Shown: positions 16,595-25,555, counted from the first letter of the stretch. The stretch: DNA of 37,099 nucleotides from Myxococcales bacterium (GCA_012522445.1 JAAYKL010000063.1:1-37099); one strand, 5' to 3'. The notes: a model not told the origin generated them from the sequence alone. Translations and numbers: made by a program.

Positions 16595-17461
16595 TCAGTC
16601 AAAAACGCCCCAATCAAACTCGTCCCAGTTAATACCGTCCTCCCACGTATCATAGTTCCAATCGTCATCGCCGTTGTCATCGCCGTTGTCATCGCCCCAG
16701 ATGTCGCCCCAGATGTCGTCCCAGATGTCGTCCCAACCGTCGTCCCAACCGTCGTCCCAACCGTCGTTCCAGTCGTCGTTCCAGTCGTCGTTCCAGTCGT
16801 CGCCGTTATTGTCGCCCCAGTCGTCGTCCCAATCATCGAGGATAAGGTCGGCAAACATCTCGGGACACTTGTTGGCAAAGGCATCGCATGTGGCCGGGAT
16901 TTCAAAGGGCTCAGGTTCGGCGTTCATCATGGTGGAATTTCCCATCATTTCTACCAACCACGCCGATGTTATTTGGCTGCACTTGGGCACTTCGGCGGCC
17001 TGCTGTTTGACGTATTTGACTTCGAGGTTCAGTATGGCTTTGTAGCAGCGGGTTACCTCATCCACCGTGGCCGAACATCCCTGGAGGAAATCCCAGTCCA
17101 TCAGCTCGCATGAATCCGTGTAATCGTCGCTCGTGTCTTGTTTGTTTGTTTGCTGGCATGCATCTTGTGTGCTGCTGCAAATGGCGGCCAGCTCGCTATC
17201 GGGGGTGTTGGGGTTGGCGAAAAAGGCATATGCGGCGCGCCCGACGCCCTCCAAGCGGCACTGCTCGGAGAGTACCGACTGGCTGGCTTGGAATTCGGAT
17301 TTGGCGACGTATTCGCACACGGACACGGCTTCATCGGGGGTGACCTCTTCGACGGGCTTGTTTTTGGCGGGTGGCCCACTATCGCCGTCGTTGCTGCATG
17401 ATGTGATGCCAACGGCAAAGAGAAGCGACAGCGCCAGTAGCAGTGATGTCCTTTTTTTCAT
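16595..17461 (-). CDS. Putative outer-membrane lipoprotein with Asp/Trp-rich repeat tail
   Basis: The protein has 288 aa. MKKRTSLLLALSLLFAVG is a lipoprotein signal peptide ending in the lipobox ITSC (Cys22), and the Ser at +2 suits outer-membrane sorting. The middle (about 45-200) has about ten further cysteines spaced in a way that suggests several disulfides, plus many Gln/Thr/Ser, and no family I recognise. The last 80 or so residues are almost entirely Asp, Trp, Gly and Asn in four-residue steps (DDWN, DGWD, DIWD, DIWG, DDNG). They end WDEFDWGVFD. Such a strongly acidic aromatic repeat could bind cations or other polymers, but this is a guess. A perfect AGGAGG at 17467-17472 and a candidate promoter upstream support it as a real, independently transcribed gene. 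It converges with plsY. Confidence 0.78.
   Translation of the reverse strand: MKKRTSLLLALSLLFAVGITSCSNDGDSGPPAKNKPVEEVTPDEAVSVCEYVAKSEFQASQSVLSEQCRLEGVGRAAYAFFANPNTPDSELAAICSSTQDACQQTNKQDTSDDYTDSCELMDWDFLQGCSATVDEVTRCYKAILNLEVKYVKQQAAEVPKCSQITSAWLVEMMGNSTMMNAEPEPFEIPATCDAFANKCPEMFADLILDDWDDDWGDNNGDDWNDDWNDDWNDGWDDGWDDGWDDIWDDIWGDIWGDDNGDDNGDDDWNYDTWEDGINWDEFDWGVFD
16657..16836 (-). repeat. 12-bp minisatellite encoding the Asp/Trp repeat
   Basis: About fifteen consecutive 12-bp units lie in frame. The core runs 16693-16800 and consists of three sets of near-identical units: CGCCCCAGATGT or CGTCCCAGATGT (three), CGTCCCAACCGT (three) and CGTTCCAGTCGT (three). Flanking units are more diverged (CGCCGTTGTCAT twice). 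Grouping in threes points to stepwise local expansion. There are no spacers, so this is not a CRISPR array. Confidence 0.9.
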
Positions 17462-17466
17462 TTCTT

Positions 17467-17472
17467 CCTCCT
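17467..17472 (-). promoter_or_regulatory. Strong Shine-Dalgarno site (AGGAGG) of the Asp/Trp lipoprotein gene
   Basis: On the minus strand AGGAGG precedes the ATG by 5 nt. It is the best ribosome-binding site noted in the window and implies substantial translation. Confidence 0.7.
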
Positions 17473-17555
17473 GTAAGGTGGGTGGTCCGAGCGTTCGTTG
17501 AAAATGCGCACATTTGCAACGGAAGGCGCAAGGACACGTTTGAGATAATGAAAGA

Positions 17556-17584
17556 ATTATACGGCGTTTTGGTTTTTAGGGGAA
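17556..17584 (-). promoter_or_regulatory. Candidate sigma-70-type promoter for the lipoprotein gene
   Basis: On the minus strand TATAAT (17556-17561) is a perfect -10 box. A poor -35 candidate TTCCCC (17579-17584) lies 17 nt upstream. It would start transcription roughly 90 nt before the lipoprotein start codon. The surrounding 17540-17600 is AT-rich. Confidence 0.45.
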
Positions 17585-17604
17585 TTTTTTAATATGGGTG
17601 CTTT

Positions 17605-20600
17605 TTAGGCCCAGCGCACCAGGCCGGTCTCTTGCCGCGAAACCAAGGAGGGATGGGTGGGGGCAACGCGCAAGGTGTAGCGGAAGCTGCCGCTGCTCGC
17701 GAGCTTGTGGGAAAGCTGGTAGGTGAAGTATGCCGGATTGTCGGACTCCACCTGTTTGAGGGGGATGGTGAGCGGCTCTGCGGTGAAGTTGTCGTTTTCT
17801 TCGGGGCCGATGAGCAGCTCTGCCACCAACTCAGGGGCTTTCATTTTGCCGGGATTGACGAGCATCTCGATTTCGAGGGGCTGGTTCGCCTGCAAAATAT
17901 TGTTGTCGATGCCCTTGATGCGGACGCTTTCGATTTGCACCGTGGAGAAACGCGCTTCGATACGCAGCTTCCAATCGGTGAGTGCCGAAATACCCGCAAA
18001 GTCGTCCTTGGAGAGTTCGTGGTTGCGCTTGGCCGTGGGCAAGTAGAGGCGGCGGAAGTATTCGTCCACCATGCGCATGGTGGAGAATTCGGGTGCGCAG
18101 GTTTTGAATGCGTTTTTCATTTTTTGCACCCAGTTGTGCGGCGTGCCTTGCTTGTCGCGATCGAAGAAGAGCGGGAGGATGTCGTTGTTGAACAGGCGGT
18201 AGATCGCGTTGGCGTCCATTTCGTCCTGGTGCGCGCGGTTGATGGGCTTGGCTGCAGACTGAATGGCAAAGCCCACGTCGTCTCCGCCTTGTTCGCGATA
18301 GGCTTCATCCCACCAGCCGTCGAGAATGGAGCAGTTCAATCCGCCGTTGGGCACGACCTTCATGCCGCTGGTGCCGCTGGCCTCGTGGGGGCGAACCGGG
18401 TTGTTGAGCCACAGATCGACGCCCTGGGTCATCAGGCGTCCCAGCCACATGTTGTAGTTTTCGAGGTAGAAAATTTTGCCCTTGAACTCGTCGGTGCGCG
18501 ATTCCTGAATGATGCGGCGGATCAAATCTTTGCCCAGGGAGTCGGCGGGATGCGCCTTGCCCGCAAAGAAGATTTGCATCGGTTTGTCGGGATTGTTGAG
18601 CAGCTCAATCAGGACGTCGCGGTTGTTGAAGAGGAGGTTGGCGCGCTTGTAAGTGGCAAAGCGGCGCGCAAAACCCACCGTGAGGGCTTCGGGGTTAATG
18701 AGGTCGAGGGATGTGTTGATGAACGAGGGGTTTTCGCCCCGCCGCAGGTAATCGTCGTAGAGTTTTTCTTTGGCGATCTGCAAGAAGCGGTTCTTTTGTT
18801 TTTGGTGCTCGTACCAGAGTTGTTCGGAGGGCACTTTGTCGATGCCGAGCCAAGTGTGCGGGTCGTCTTGGTTTTGGTCCCAGTTGACATCGAGGTATTG
18901 GTCGAGGAGGCGTTTGATGTCTTGGCCAATCCACGATGTGACGTGAATGCCGTTGGTGACCGAGGTGATGGGCACCTCTTCGACGGCCAGGCCTTTCCAG
19001 ACGTCGCGCCACATGTCTTGGCACACCTTGCCGTGGAGCTTGGAGACGCCGTTGGCGATGCTCGAGAGCTTCAGGCCCAGCACCGTCATGGAAAAGGGGC
19101 TGTTGTCGTCACCGCTGCGCGACAGGCCCATCTCCATGAGTTGCTCGAAGGTGATCGAGAGGCGGTTGGGCAGCGCGCCGAAGTAGTGTTTCATCAATTT
19201 AACGTCGAAGGTTTCGTTGCCTGCGGGCACCGGGGTGTGGGTGGTGAACACAGACGAGGCCTTGACGGCTTCGCGGGACTTTTGAAAGTTCAGGCCGCGC
19301 TTCATCAGGCGCTCGATGCGCTCGAATTGCATGAAGCCGCAGTGTCCCTCGTTGAGGTGGTACACCGCGGGTTGCAATTGGAGGTAATCTTCGAGCAGGC
19401 GCACACCGCCCATGCCCAACACGATCTCTTGCTCGATGCGCATTTGTTTTCCGCCGCCGTAGAGTTGGGCAGAGATGTATTGGTCGGCGGGCATGTTCTC
19501 TTCGAGGAAGGTGTCGAGGAGGTAGAGCTTGATGCGCCCGACGTTGACTTGCCATACCTTGGCGGTCACCGTGCGGCCGGGCATCTCGACATCGATTTTC
19601 ACGTCCATGTTGTTGGCGTCGCGCAGCGGAGAGATGGGGATGCGCGAGGGATCGACCTCGGGGTAATGCTCGATTTGGTTGCCACCGATGTCGATGCGTT
19701 GCTCGAAGTAGCCCTGCTTGTACAGGAAACCCACGGCCACCAACGGGATGTTGAGGTCCGAGGCCGACTTGAGGTGGTCGCCGGACAAGACACCCAAGCC
19801 ACCCGAGTAAATGGGCAGGCATTCGTGGATGCAGAACTCCATCGAGAAATACGCCACGGGGGTTTTGGGCGAGAGCTCTTTGGCGTCTTTGTAAACCCGC
19901 CCCTCTTCGGCCATGTATTTTTTGAACGCGCCAATGACCTTTTCGTACTCTTTCATGAAGAGTGGATCTTTGGTTTTGGCGTTCAACTGCTCGTAGTTCA
20001 CTTGCTCCAAAAACAAGACGGGGTTGTCTTCGATGGAGTCCCACAGGGCGGGGTCAATCTCGCGAAAGAGATTGAGGCCGTCGGGGTGCCACGCCCACCA
20101 CATGTTGCGCGCCAGAATCGCGAGATCGGAGAGCTTTTTGGGCAGCGTGGGTGCGACGATGATGCGGCTGTAGTGCGGTCCGGGGCCCTGAGCGCCGCCC
20201 TGAAAGGAAACGAAGAGCTCGTTGGAGAAGGCCGAGGTGTCCAGGGAGTTGAGGCGTCGATCGACCTGTTGCAGGGCGCGGTCGTAGGCCTTGCGATAGC
20301 TTTGGTAAAAGCCCGCCCAGGTGGCCATGGTGGCGATGCGGCGCGCATGTACGCGCAGGTTCGCGAGCTGTTTCTCGTCGACTTCGTAGTAGAAATGCAA
20401 TTGGGAGAGCAGGGCTTCAATGCCCTCGTCATAGGTGCGTCCCACGCGCGGGATCACGGCGATGGAGCGGCCCGTATCGACCTTCAGATCGTCGGCCCAG
20501 CGCCCAAAACCTGCCAGATCGGTGGTGACCGTGGGGACGCCCAGGGAGATGCACTCGAGGGGGGTGTATCCAAAGGGCTCGTAGTAAGAGGGGAAAACGC

Positions 20601-21867
20601 CGAGGTCAAAGCCCGAAAGCACGGATTCGTAGGGCATGTTGAAGATGCCGTCGTTCACGCCAACATAGACCGGCGTAAAGATGATTTGCACTTTGTTTTC
20701 GGGGGAGTTGGTGAGCCCCAAGCGCTGACAAGCCTGCAAAATCGGGTCGTTGATTTCGTCGGTGAGCTTGTGGGTGGTGATGCCGTTGTTGCCCTTTGTG
20801 GCGCCCTTGCCTTCGAAGATGCTCTTCACATCGTCGCGGAGACCGTTGTGTTGCGTGGCCACCATGAACCAAACCAACACCGGCGCCGGTGAATCGAGGG
20901 TGCGCAGGTGGATGTCGAGGCGGGCCAGGCTGTCGAGGAAGAGGTCGAAGCCCTTGTTGTGAAATTCGTATCGCCCAGACATGGTCCAGAGCCGGGTGTT
21001 TTGCGGCAGGGAGGTGCCCAAGAAACTGCTCCCCATGTTGAGGATGCGGTTGCGCACGGTGGCGGCTTGGGCGCGAACGCTCTCGTAGGTGCCGAAGCTG
21101 TCGGCGTTGACGCCGTTGTAGAGCACGTAGTGCGGGCGTTTGTTCAGCACGCGCAGGGCTTCGTCGGCGGTCACTTCGCTCACCGTGGTGAAGACGTCGG
21201 CCTCGTGGGCGCAGATGCTCTCCAGGGAGTGCTTGGCATAAACGCCGTAATTGCGGGCTTCGCTTTCGACATCAATGTCGATGATGTCGTCGTAGATATC
21301 GATGCCCGCTGCGGCCATGGCGCGGCCGAGTACCGTGGCGTGGGTGGTGAACACCGTGCCGATTTCCGGGCTCGTCTTTTTGACGTGCAGCAAACCAGCG
21401 CTGGACATCCACTCGTGGAATTGCGCGATGACGCTGGTCTCCTCGGAGTCGAGGGTGTCGTTGATGATTTCGATGACTTCGCCCGCCGCAGTGCCAAAGA
21501 GCACAGGCTCAATATACGACCAGGTGCTGCCCATGGAGTCGACGCCAAAGAGGTGCCACAAATCGTAGAGGATTTTGTTGGAGTCGTATCGATCGCGGAA
21601 GTTGACCAGGATCACTTTGGGGCGGCCTTCGGTTTCCCAACGCCCGTAACGGCATGAGATGTTGCGCTCTTCGAGGGCCTTGCGGATGGGGGCGAAGTCC
21701 GGTTCGTCGGTTTCGACAAAGCCGGTGTTGTTGTCGAGAGCGGGTCCAATCAGGCAATAGCGGTCGCCGTATTTTTTGACGGATTCGCGCGCCTTGGAAC
21801 GAAGGACCGTGTGGATGCCCCCCACCAGATTGCAGACTTCCCAACTGACTTCGAATAGTTGCTTCAT
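17605..21867 (-). CDS. Glycogen synthase (GT3)-alpha-glucan phosphorylase (GT35) fusion
   Basis: The protein has 1420 aa. Residues 1 to about 560 resemble the eukaryotic GYS-type glycogen synthase. Shared marks are FEVSWEVCNLVGGIHTVL, HEWMSSAGLL, TTHATVLGR, TVSEVTADEA and the EX7E element in YYEPFGYTPLECISLG (about 425-440). Residues about 575-1300 are an alpha-glucan phosphorylase of the bacterial type that begins LAILARNMWWAWHPDGLNLF. They include YFSMEFCIHECLPIYSGGLGVLSGDH, NEGHCGF, TTHTPVPAGNE, NGIHVTSW, RRFATYKRANL and the PLP-binding Lys1170 in SGTSGMK. The last 110 residues are a beta-rich tail. One polypeptide thus carries a glucan-building and a glucan-degrading activity. An AAGGAG site precedes the ATG at 21867. 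It is the last gene of an operon with GH57 and GT4/5 genes (39-nt gap). Confidence 0.9.
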   Translation of the reverse strand: MKQLFEVSWEVCNLVGGIHTVLRSKARESVKKYGDRYCLIGPALDNNTGFVETDEPDFAPIRKALEERNISCRYGRWETEGRPKVILVNFRDRYDSNKILYDLWHLFGVDSMGSTWSYIEPVLFGTAAGEVIEIINDTLDSEETSVIAQFHEWMSSAGLLHVKKTSPEIGTVFTTHATVLGRAMAAAGIDIYDDIIDIDVESEARNYGVYAKHSLESICAHEADVFTTVSEVTADEALRVLNKRPHYVLYNGVNADSFGTYESVRAQAATVRNRILNMGSSFLGTSLPQNTRLWTMSGRYEFHNKGFDLFLDSLARLDIHLRTLDSPAPVLVWFMVATQHNGLRDDVKSIFEGKGATKGNNGITTHKLTDEINDPILQACQRLGLTNSPENKVQIIFTPVYVGVNDGIFNMPYESVLSGFDLGVFPSYYEPFGYTPLECISLGVPTVTTDLAGFGRWADDLKVDTGRSIAVIPRVGRTYDEGIEALLSQLHFYYEVDEKQLANLRVHARRIATMATWAGFYQSYRKAYDRALQQVDRRLNSLDTSAFSNELFVSFQGGAQGPGPHYSRIIVAPTLPKKLSDLAILARNMWWAWHPDGLNLFREIDPALWDSIEDNPVLFLEQVNYEQLNAKTKDPLFMKEYEKVIGAFKKYMAEEGRVYKDAKELSPKTPVAYFSMEFCIHECLPIYSGGLGVLSGDHLKSASDLNIPLVAVGFLYKQGYFEQRIDIGGNQIEHYPEVDPSRIPISPLRDANNMDVKIDVEMPGRTVTAKVWQVNVGRIKLYLLDTFLEENMPADQYISAQLYGGGKQMRIEQEIVLGMGGVRLLEDYLQLQPAVYHLNEGHCGFMQFERIERLMKRGLNFQKSREAVKASSVFTTHTPVPAGNETFDVKLMKHYFGALPNRLSITFEQLMEMGLSRSGDDNSPFSMTVLGLKLSSIANGVSKLHGKVCQDMWRDVWKGLAVEEVPITSVTNGIHVTSWIGQDIKRLLDQYLDVNWDQNQDDPHTWLGIDKVPSEQLWYEHQKQKNRFLQIAKEKLYDDYLRRGENPSFINTSLDLINPEALTVGFARRFATYKRANLLFNNRDVLIELLNNPDKPMQIFFAGKAHPADSLGKDLIRRIIQESRTDEFKGKIFYLENYNMWLGRLMTQGVDLWLNNPVRPHEASGTSGMKVVPNGGLNCSILDGWWDEAYREQGGDDVGFAIQSAAKPINRAHQDEMDANAIYRLFNNDILPLFFDRDKQGTPHNWVQKMKNAFKTCAPEFSTMRMVDEYFRRLYLPTAKRNHELSKDDFAGISALTDWKLRIEARFSTVQIESVRIKGIDNNILQANQPLEIEMLVNPGKMKAPELVAELLIGPEENDNFTAEPLTIPLKQVESDNPAYFTYQLSHKLASSGSFRYTLRVAPTHPSLVSRQETGLVRWA

Positions 21868-21906
21868 TTGCGATTGCTCCTTGGTAAAAATGAACGGTAT
21901 TTCGGG

Positions 21907-23109
21907 TTATTTTTTTTGTGTATGCGATTGCGGCAAGAGCTGTGATTCAAAATCGGCCAGCACGTTTTGGTAGTTGATGTACGCGTCGTAAGGGCTGCTG
22001 TAGGGATTGAAGTATTTGTGCACGTCGCCATCGGAAAACCACTTGGTGCACATGTAGTAGAAATGATCGGATGTTTGCAGTGAGCGCCAGGTGTGGATGA
22101 GCTCTTCGTTTCCCGTCGCCATGACATCGCTTTGCATTTGGTAGACGGCTTCTAGGGCGTCGTTTTGCAAGTGGTTGCCCTTCCAGGCCGTGAGGTCGCG
22201 CTCCTGGTCGGCCCAGGAGACAAAGTCGGGGACGTCGAGTCGTGCGGTGGGGCTGGTGGCGGCCGCCACTTCGGCCGGTGTGGAAAAGCGAAAGTCCGGG
22301 TGGCGCAGCACTTGCTCGGGGAGTTGCGCCATGAAGTCGAAGATGCCCGACTCGCGCCACTGGTGCTCGCCGAAGGTTTCGTAGTCCATGAACAGGTTGA
22401 TGGTTTCACCGGCACCGCTGACAGCGTGCAACCACGAGGCGTATTTCTCGGGCGAGAGGGGATAGGACTCCCAGTTTCGGTTGGAGAAGCGGAAGGCCAA
22501 GTCGTCGGAGAGCTTGTAGTTTTTGAGCAGCAGCTTTAACTCGGTGCAGGGCTGCGGCTGGTAGCAGTAATTGGGGCTGCGCCAGTCCATGATGCGATCG
22601 GCGCCTTCGGCCAAAATGACCTGGTATCCCATTTTTTCGACTTCGAGGGCCAGGTCGTTGTTGTAGATGAGCTCGGTGTTGCGAAAGGTGGTGGGCGTGA
22701 TGCCGAATTCGCGGCGCATCAGGGCGCGGTGCGCGGCCACTTGTTCGCGGAATTCTTCGCGGGAAAACAAGAAGGCCAGGCTGTGGTTGTAGGTTTCATC
22801 CAAGAGTTCAACGCAGCCGGTGTCGACCAGGGCCTTGAACGAATCAAGGGTGATGGGGCTGAATTTTTTGAGCTGTTCGACAACGGTGCCGGTGAGGGAA
22901 AACGCGATGCGAAACGCCCCTTGGTGGCGTTCGATGAGGTCGCGCATCAGTTGGTTGGCAGGCAAGTAGCAGCGCTCGGCCACCCGCTGCAAGATGGAGC
23001 GGTTTTTGTTGTCATCCTCGTAAAAGTGATCGCGGCCAATGTGAAAGAACGAGTATTTTTTCAGCCGATTGGGCTGGTGGACTTGAAAGTAAAAACAGAC
23101 GTGAACCAT
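21907..23109 (-). CDS. Glycoside hydrolase family 57 (alpha-amylase/glucan-modifying) protein
   Basis: This 400-aa GH57 protein starts MVHVCFYFQVHQPNRL, where HQP (His11) is motif 1 of the family. The likely catalytic Glu146 lies in FRNTELIYNND and the likely acid/base Asp242 in FMDYETFGEHQW (canonical YDxEtFG..). The segment ELLDETYNHSLAFLF at about 101-115 fits motif 2. Such GH57 proteins include alpha-amylases and 4-alpha-glucanotransferases. Branching enzymes of this family are usually longer and differ in motif 4. Lying between two glycogen enzymes, it probably trims or rearranges glycogen in the cytoplasm. There is no signal peptide. Gaps to its neighbours are 42 and 39 nt, so one operon is likely. 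Confidence 0.88.
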   Translation of the reverse strand: MVHVCFYFQVHQPNRLKKYSFFHIGRDHFYEDDNKNRSILQRVAERCYLPANQLMRDLIERHQGAFRIAFSLTGTVVEQLKKFSPITLDSFKALVDTGCVELLDETYNHSLAFLFSREEFREQVAAHRALMRREFGITPTTFRNTELIYNNDLALEVEKMGYQVILAEGADRIMDWRSPNYCYQPQPCTELKLLLKNYKLSDDLAFRFSNRNWESYPLSPEKYASWLHAVSGAGETINLFMDYETFGEHQWRESGIFDFMAQLPEQVLRHPDFRFSTPAEVAAATSPTARLDVPDFVSWADQERDLTAWKGNHLQNDALEAVYQMQSDVMATGNEELIHTWRSLQTSDHFYYMCTKWFSDGDVHKYFNPYSSPYDAYINYQNVLADFESQLLPQSHTQKK

Positions 23110-23151
23110 GGGTTACCTCGTGGTGTGACGTGATTTGTTCATCGGGGCGGT

Positions 23152-24471
23152 TCAGCGATTTTTCAATGCAGCGTACACGTCGGTCACCTGAATGGCTGCG
23201 GTGCTCCATTGCAGTGCTTTGAGTTCTTCGGCACCGTGCTCGATCATTTCGCGGCGCAGTGGCTCATGCGACAAGACAGCCAGGATTTTGCTCGCCAGCT
23301 CGTCGACATCCCAGAAGTCGACTTTGAGCGCGCTGTGGAGCACCTCGGCCACGCCAGAGGTCTTCGAGATGATAACGGGAACGTCGTAGTGCATGGCTTC
23401 TAGCGGCGAGATGCCAAAAGGCTCGGAGACGCTGGGCATGACGTAGACGTCGCTTTCGCGAAAGATTTTTTCGACCTCGGAACCGCGTAAAAAACCGGTG
23501 AAGTGGAATTTGCGCCCCAGCTTGAGTTCGGCGATGCGTTCGATCATGCGCGGGGCCATGTCGCCGGAGCCCGCCATGACAAAGCGCACGTCGTCTCGTG
23601 CGGCCAAGACGCGCGCTGCGGCTTCCACAAAATAGTCGGGCCCTTTTTGGAATGTGATGCGCCCCAAAAACAGGACGACCTTTTCGCGGGTTTGGCGTTG
23701 GTAGTCGGTGGCGTGGGGAGCGAACTCGCGGGTTACGGCGTTGTGCACGACGGCGATTTTGTCGGGGGAGATGCCGTAGTGGCGCACGAGGGTCTCTTTT
23801 GTGTAATGGCTCACGGCGATGACTTGGTCGGCTTGCTCCATGCCGTGGCGTTCAATGTCGTAGATGGCTTGGTTGACCTGTACGCCGCTGCGATCGAACT
23901 CGGTGGCGTGAACGTGCACCACCAGGGGGGCGCCGCTGATGTTGCGGGCTTCAATGCCGGCCAACATGGTCAGCCAGTCGTGTGCATGGATGATGTCGTG
24001 GGGCACGCGCGAAGCGATGCTGCCCGCCACCGAGGCGTAGCGCATAATTTCGGTCATGAGGTTGGGGCCGTAGTCGCCGCTCATGTCGAGCATGAAGCCG
24101 TTTTCGTCCTCTTGTTGCGCGCGTATTTCATCGCGGCGGGCTTCCAGGCGCTGCAATTCGAGCAGGTATTGCTCTTTTGTGAGGTAGGGCGATAGCGGCG
24201 AAGAGATGGTTTCGGTATCGATGGTGCCGCTGAGTGCCTCGATTTGTCGCGAGATGAAGTGCGCCTGCTCGTCGGAAGCGGGGTTGAGTGGGAACTGGTT
24301 GACACCGACCAAGTCGAGATGGGGCGTGTTGTCGGGAGATTCGAGTCGGGGCACGACGAACGTGATTTGGTGTCCCTTGTCGGCCAGGGCGCGGGTGAGC
24401 CCAAAGCAAGCCACGCCCAGACCACCGCTGATGTGTGGTGGAAATTCCCAACCGTACATAAGTATTTTCAT
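23152..24471 (-). CDS. Glycogen/starch synthase-like glycosyltransferase (GT4/GT5 type)
   Basis: This 439-aa GT-B fold enzyme starts MKILMYGWEFPPHISGGLGV. The SGGLGV loop binds the nucleotide-sugar donor. It continues with HAHDWLTMLAG, VHNAVTREF, LFLGRITFQKGPDYFVEAA and the EX7E motif in SEPFGISPLEAMHYDVPVI (near 343-355). An insertion at about 100-150 is charged and partly helical (LLELQRLEARRDEIRAQQEDEN). It probably elongates alpha-1,4-glucan, given the GH57 and synthase/phosphorylase genes downstream, although other GT4 roles are possible. The start at 24471 is preceded by GGAG at suitable spacing. The same frame is open to 24540, but that part has no homology. It is the first gene of the glycogen operon. 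Confidence 0.82.
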   Translation of the reverse strand: MKILMYGWEFPPHISGGLGVACFGLTRALADKGHQITFVVPRLESPDNTPHLDLVGVNQFPLNPASDEQAHFISRQIEALSGTIDTETISSPLSPYLTKEQYLLELQRLEARRDEIRAQQEDENGFMLDMSGDYGPNLMTEIMRYASVAGSIASRVPHDIIHAHDWLTMLAGIEARNISGAPLVVHVHATEFDRSGVQVNQAIYDIERHGMEQADQVIAVSHYTKETLVRHYGISPDKIAVVHNAVTREFAPHATDYQRQTREKVVLFLGRITFQKGPDYFVEAAARVLAARDDVRFVMAGSGDMAPRMIERIAELKLGRKFHFTGFLRGSEVEKIFRESDVYVMPSVSEPFGISPLEAMHYDVPVIISKTSGVAEVLHSALKVDFWDVDELASKILAVLSHEPLRREMIEHGAEELKALQWSTAAIQVTDVYAALKNR

Positions 24472-24664
24472 GCTGCGTTGCTCCATCGCTGCTGTGGTGC
24501 GAAAACTCAGGGAAACGGTTTTCTCGAGTCCGGTTATCAAAAACGGCGTTTCCGGTGCAGTTCTTTGTAGTCATATATACGCGCAAGTCAATCTCATTGA
24601 TAGGTGAACATCCGAATCGTATTTTCGTTTTTTGCGCGGCGCTGCTACGGGCTTTTCTGTGTTG

Positions 24665-25555
24665 CTATGCGCGTGGATGGTGTTTTTGGTGAGCAGTATG
24701 AATGTGACGTGTGTTCACGTGGGTGTAAATCTGCGTTGTGACGATGTCCGCGTGACCGAGCATGGCTTGGACAGAGCGCAGATCGGCGCCGCGTTCCAGC
24801 AAATGTGTGGCAAATGTGTGTCGCAGTTTGTGGGGGCTGAGCTTTTTGTCGATGCCAGCGCGTTGGGCATACTTGATACAAATGCGCCAGAAAGCCTGTC
24901 GGGTCATCGCTGTTTTGCGGTGGGTCAAAAAGAGATAGCGCGTTTGGGGCGTGGCGCGCTGGGGGCGCACGTCTTCGAGGTATCGCTGCAAGAGCTGCGT
25001 CATCCACGTGCCCATGGGGATCATGCGGCGCTTGTCTCCCTTGCCCGTCACCGCGACAAAGCCCGCTTCGAGGTCGATGTCCCGGAGGGTGAGCGTGACG
25101 AGTTCGGAGACGCGCAATCCCGTGGCGTACATGAGGTGCAGCATGACCGCGTCGCGAAATTCGCGTGGGTGCGAGTGTTCGGGCGCTGCCAGCAGGCGTT
25201 CGGTTTCTTCTAGGGTTAAGCAGACGGGGAGGGCGCGGGTCAGGCGTGGCGATACCAGTTCTTCTAAGGGATGCACGTCGATGAGGCGTTCGGATTTTAG
25301 GTGGTTGAACAGGCCGCGCAGGGCGCTGAGCATACGCGCTTGTGAACGCGCACTGATGGCATTTTGGCGCAGGTGGGTGAGGTATTGGCGCGCCTGGGAT
25401 TCGGTGAGTTGTGAAAGGGGGAGTTCGCGCTCTTCGAGAAAAGCGGTGAAGGATTTAAAGTCGCGCGCATAGGCCTCGATGGTGGCGGGAGAGAGGCCGC
25501 GTTCTACTTTTAGGTGCCGCAAATAATTGTCTATCCAAGTGTCCGCCCGTTGCAT
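24665..25555 (-). CDS. xerD: Site-specific tyrosine recombinase (XerD)
   Basis: This 296-aa recombinase resolves chromosome dimers at dif together with XerC and FtsK. An N-terminal SAM-like core-binding domain (1-105) precedes the catalytic domain. All active-site residues are present: Arg148 (ATGLRVSEL), Lys172 (TGKGDKRR), His242 and Arg245 (SPHKLRHTFATHLL), His268 (LGHADIVTTQIYTHV) and the nucleophile Tyr277. Length and C-terminal HQKHHPRA match XerD rather than XerC. It is monocistronic or leads into the glycogen operon on the same strand, with about 190 nt between them. No dif site was recognised in the window. A phage or integrative-element integrase is unlikely at this length and match. 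Confidence 0.9.
   Translation of the reverse strand: MQRADTWIDNYLRHLKVERGLSPATIEAYARDFKSFTAFLEERELPLSQLTESQARQYLTHLRQNAISARSQARMLSALRGLFNHLKSERLIDVHPLEELVSPRLTRALPVCLTLEETERLLAAPEHSHPREFRDAVMLHLMYATGLRVSELVTLTLRDIDLEAGFVAVTGKGDKRRMIPMGTWMTQLLQRYLEDVRPQRATPQTRYLFLTHRKTAMTRQAFWRICIKYAQRAGIDKKLSPHKLRHTFATHLLERGADLRSVQAMLGHADIVTTQIYTHVNTRHIHTAHQKHHPRA

Noticed and set aside
16657..16836. Regularly spaced repeats that might be a CRISPR array
   Set aside because: Units are contiguous 12-mers without spacers, in coding frame and without cas genes.
16583..17113. Plus-strand frame with long Val-Pro repeats
   Set aside because: It is the complement of the Asp/Trp minisatellite. A 12-bp period keeps all frames open. 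The minus-strand gene has a lipobox, a perfect AGGAGG and a promoter.
17632..20892. A 1086-codon open frame on the plus strand
   Set aside because: It is antisense to the synthase/phosphorylase fusion. Its Val/Gly/His-rich composition is what strong GC-ending codon bias on the opposite strand produces.
24472..24664. A dif recombination site or an att site next to xerD
   Set aside because: I searched by eye for paired inverted half-sites of the Xer type and for direct repeats and found none. The recombinase looks like a core chromosomal XerD.
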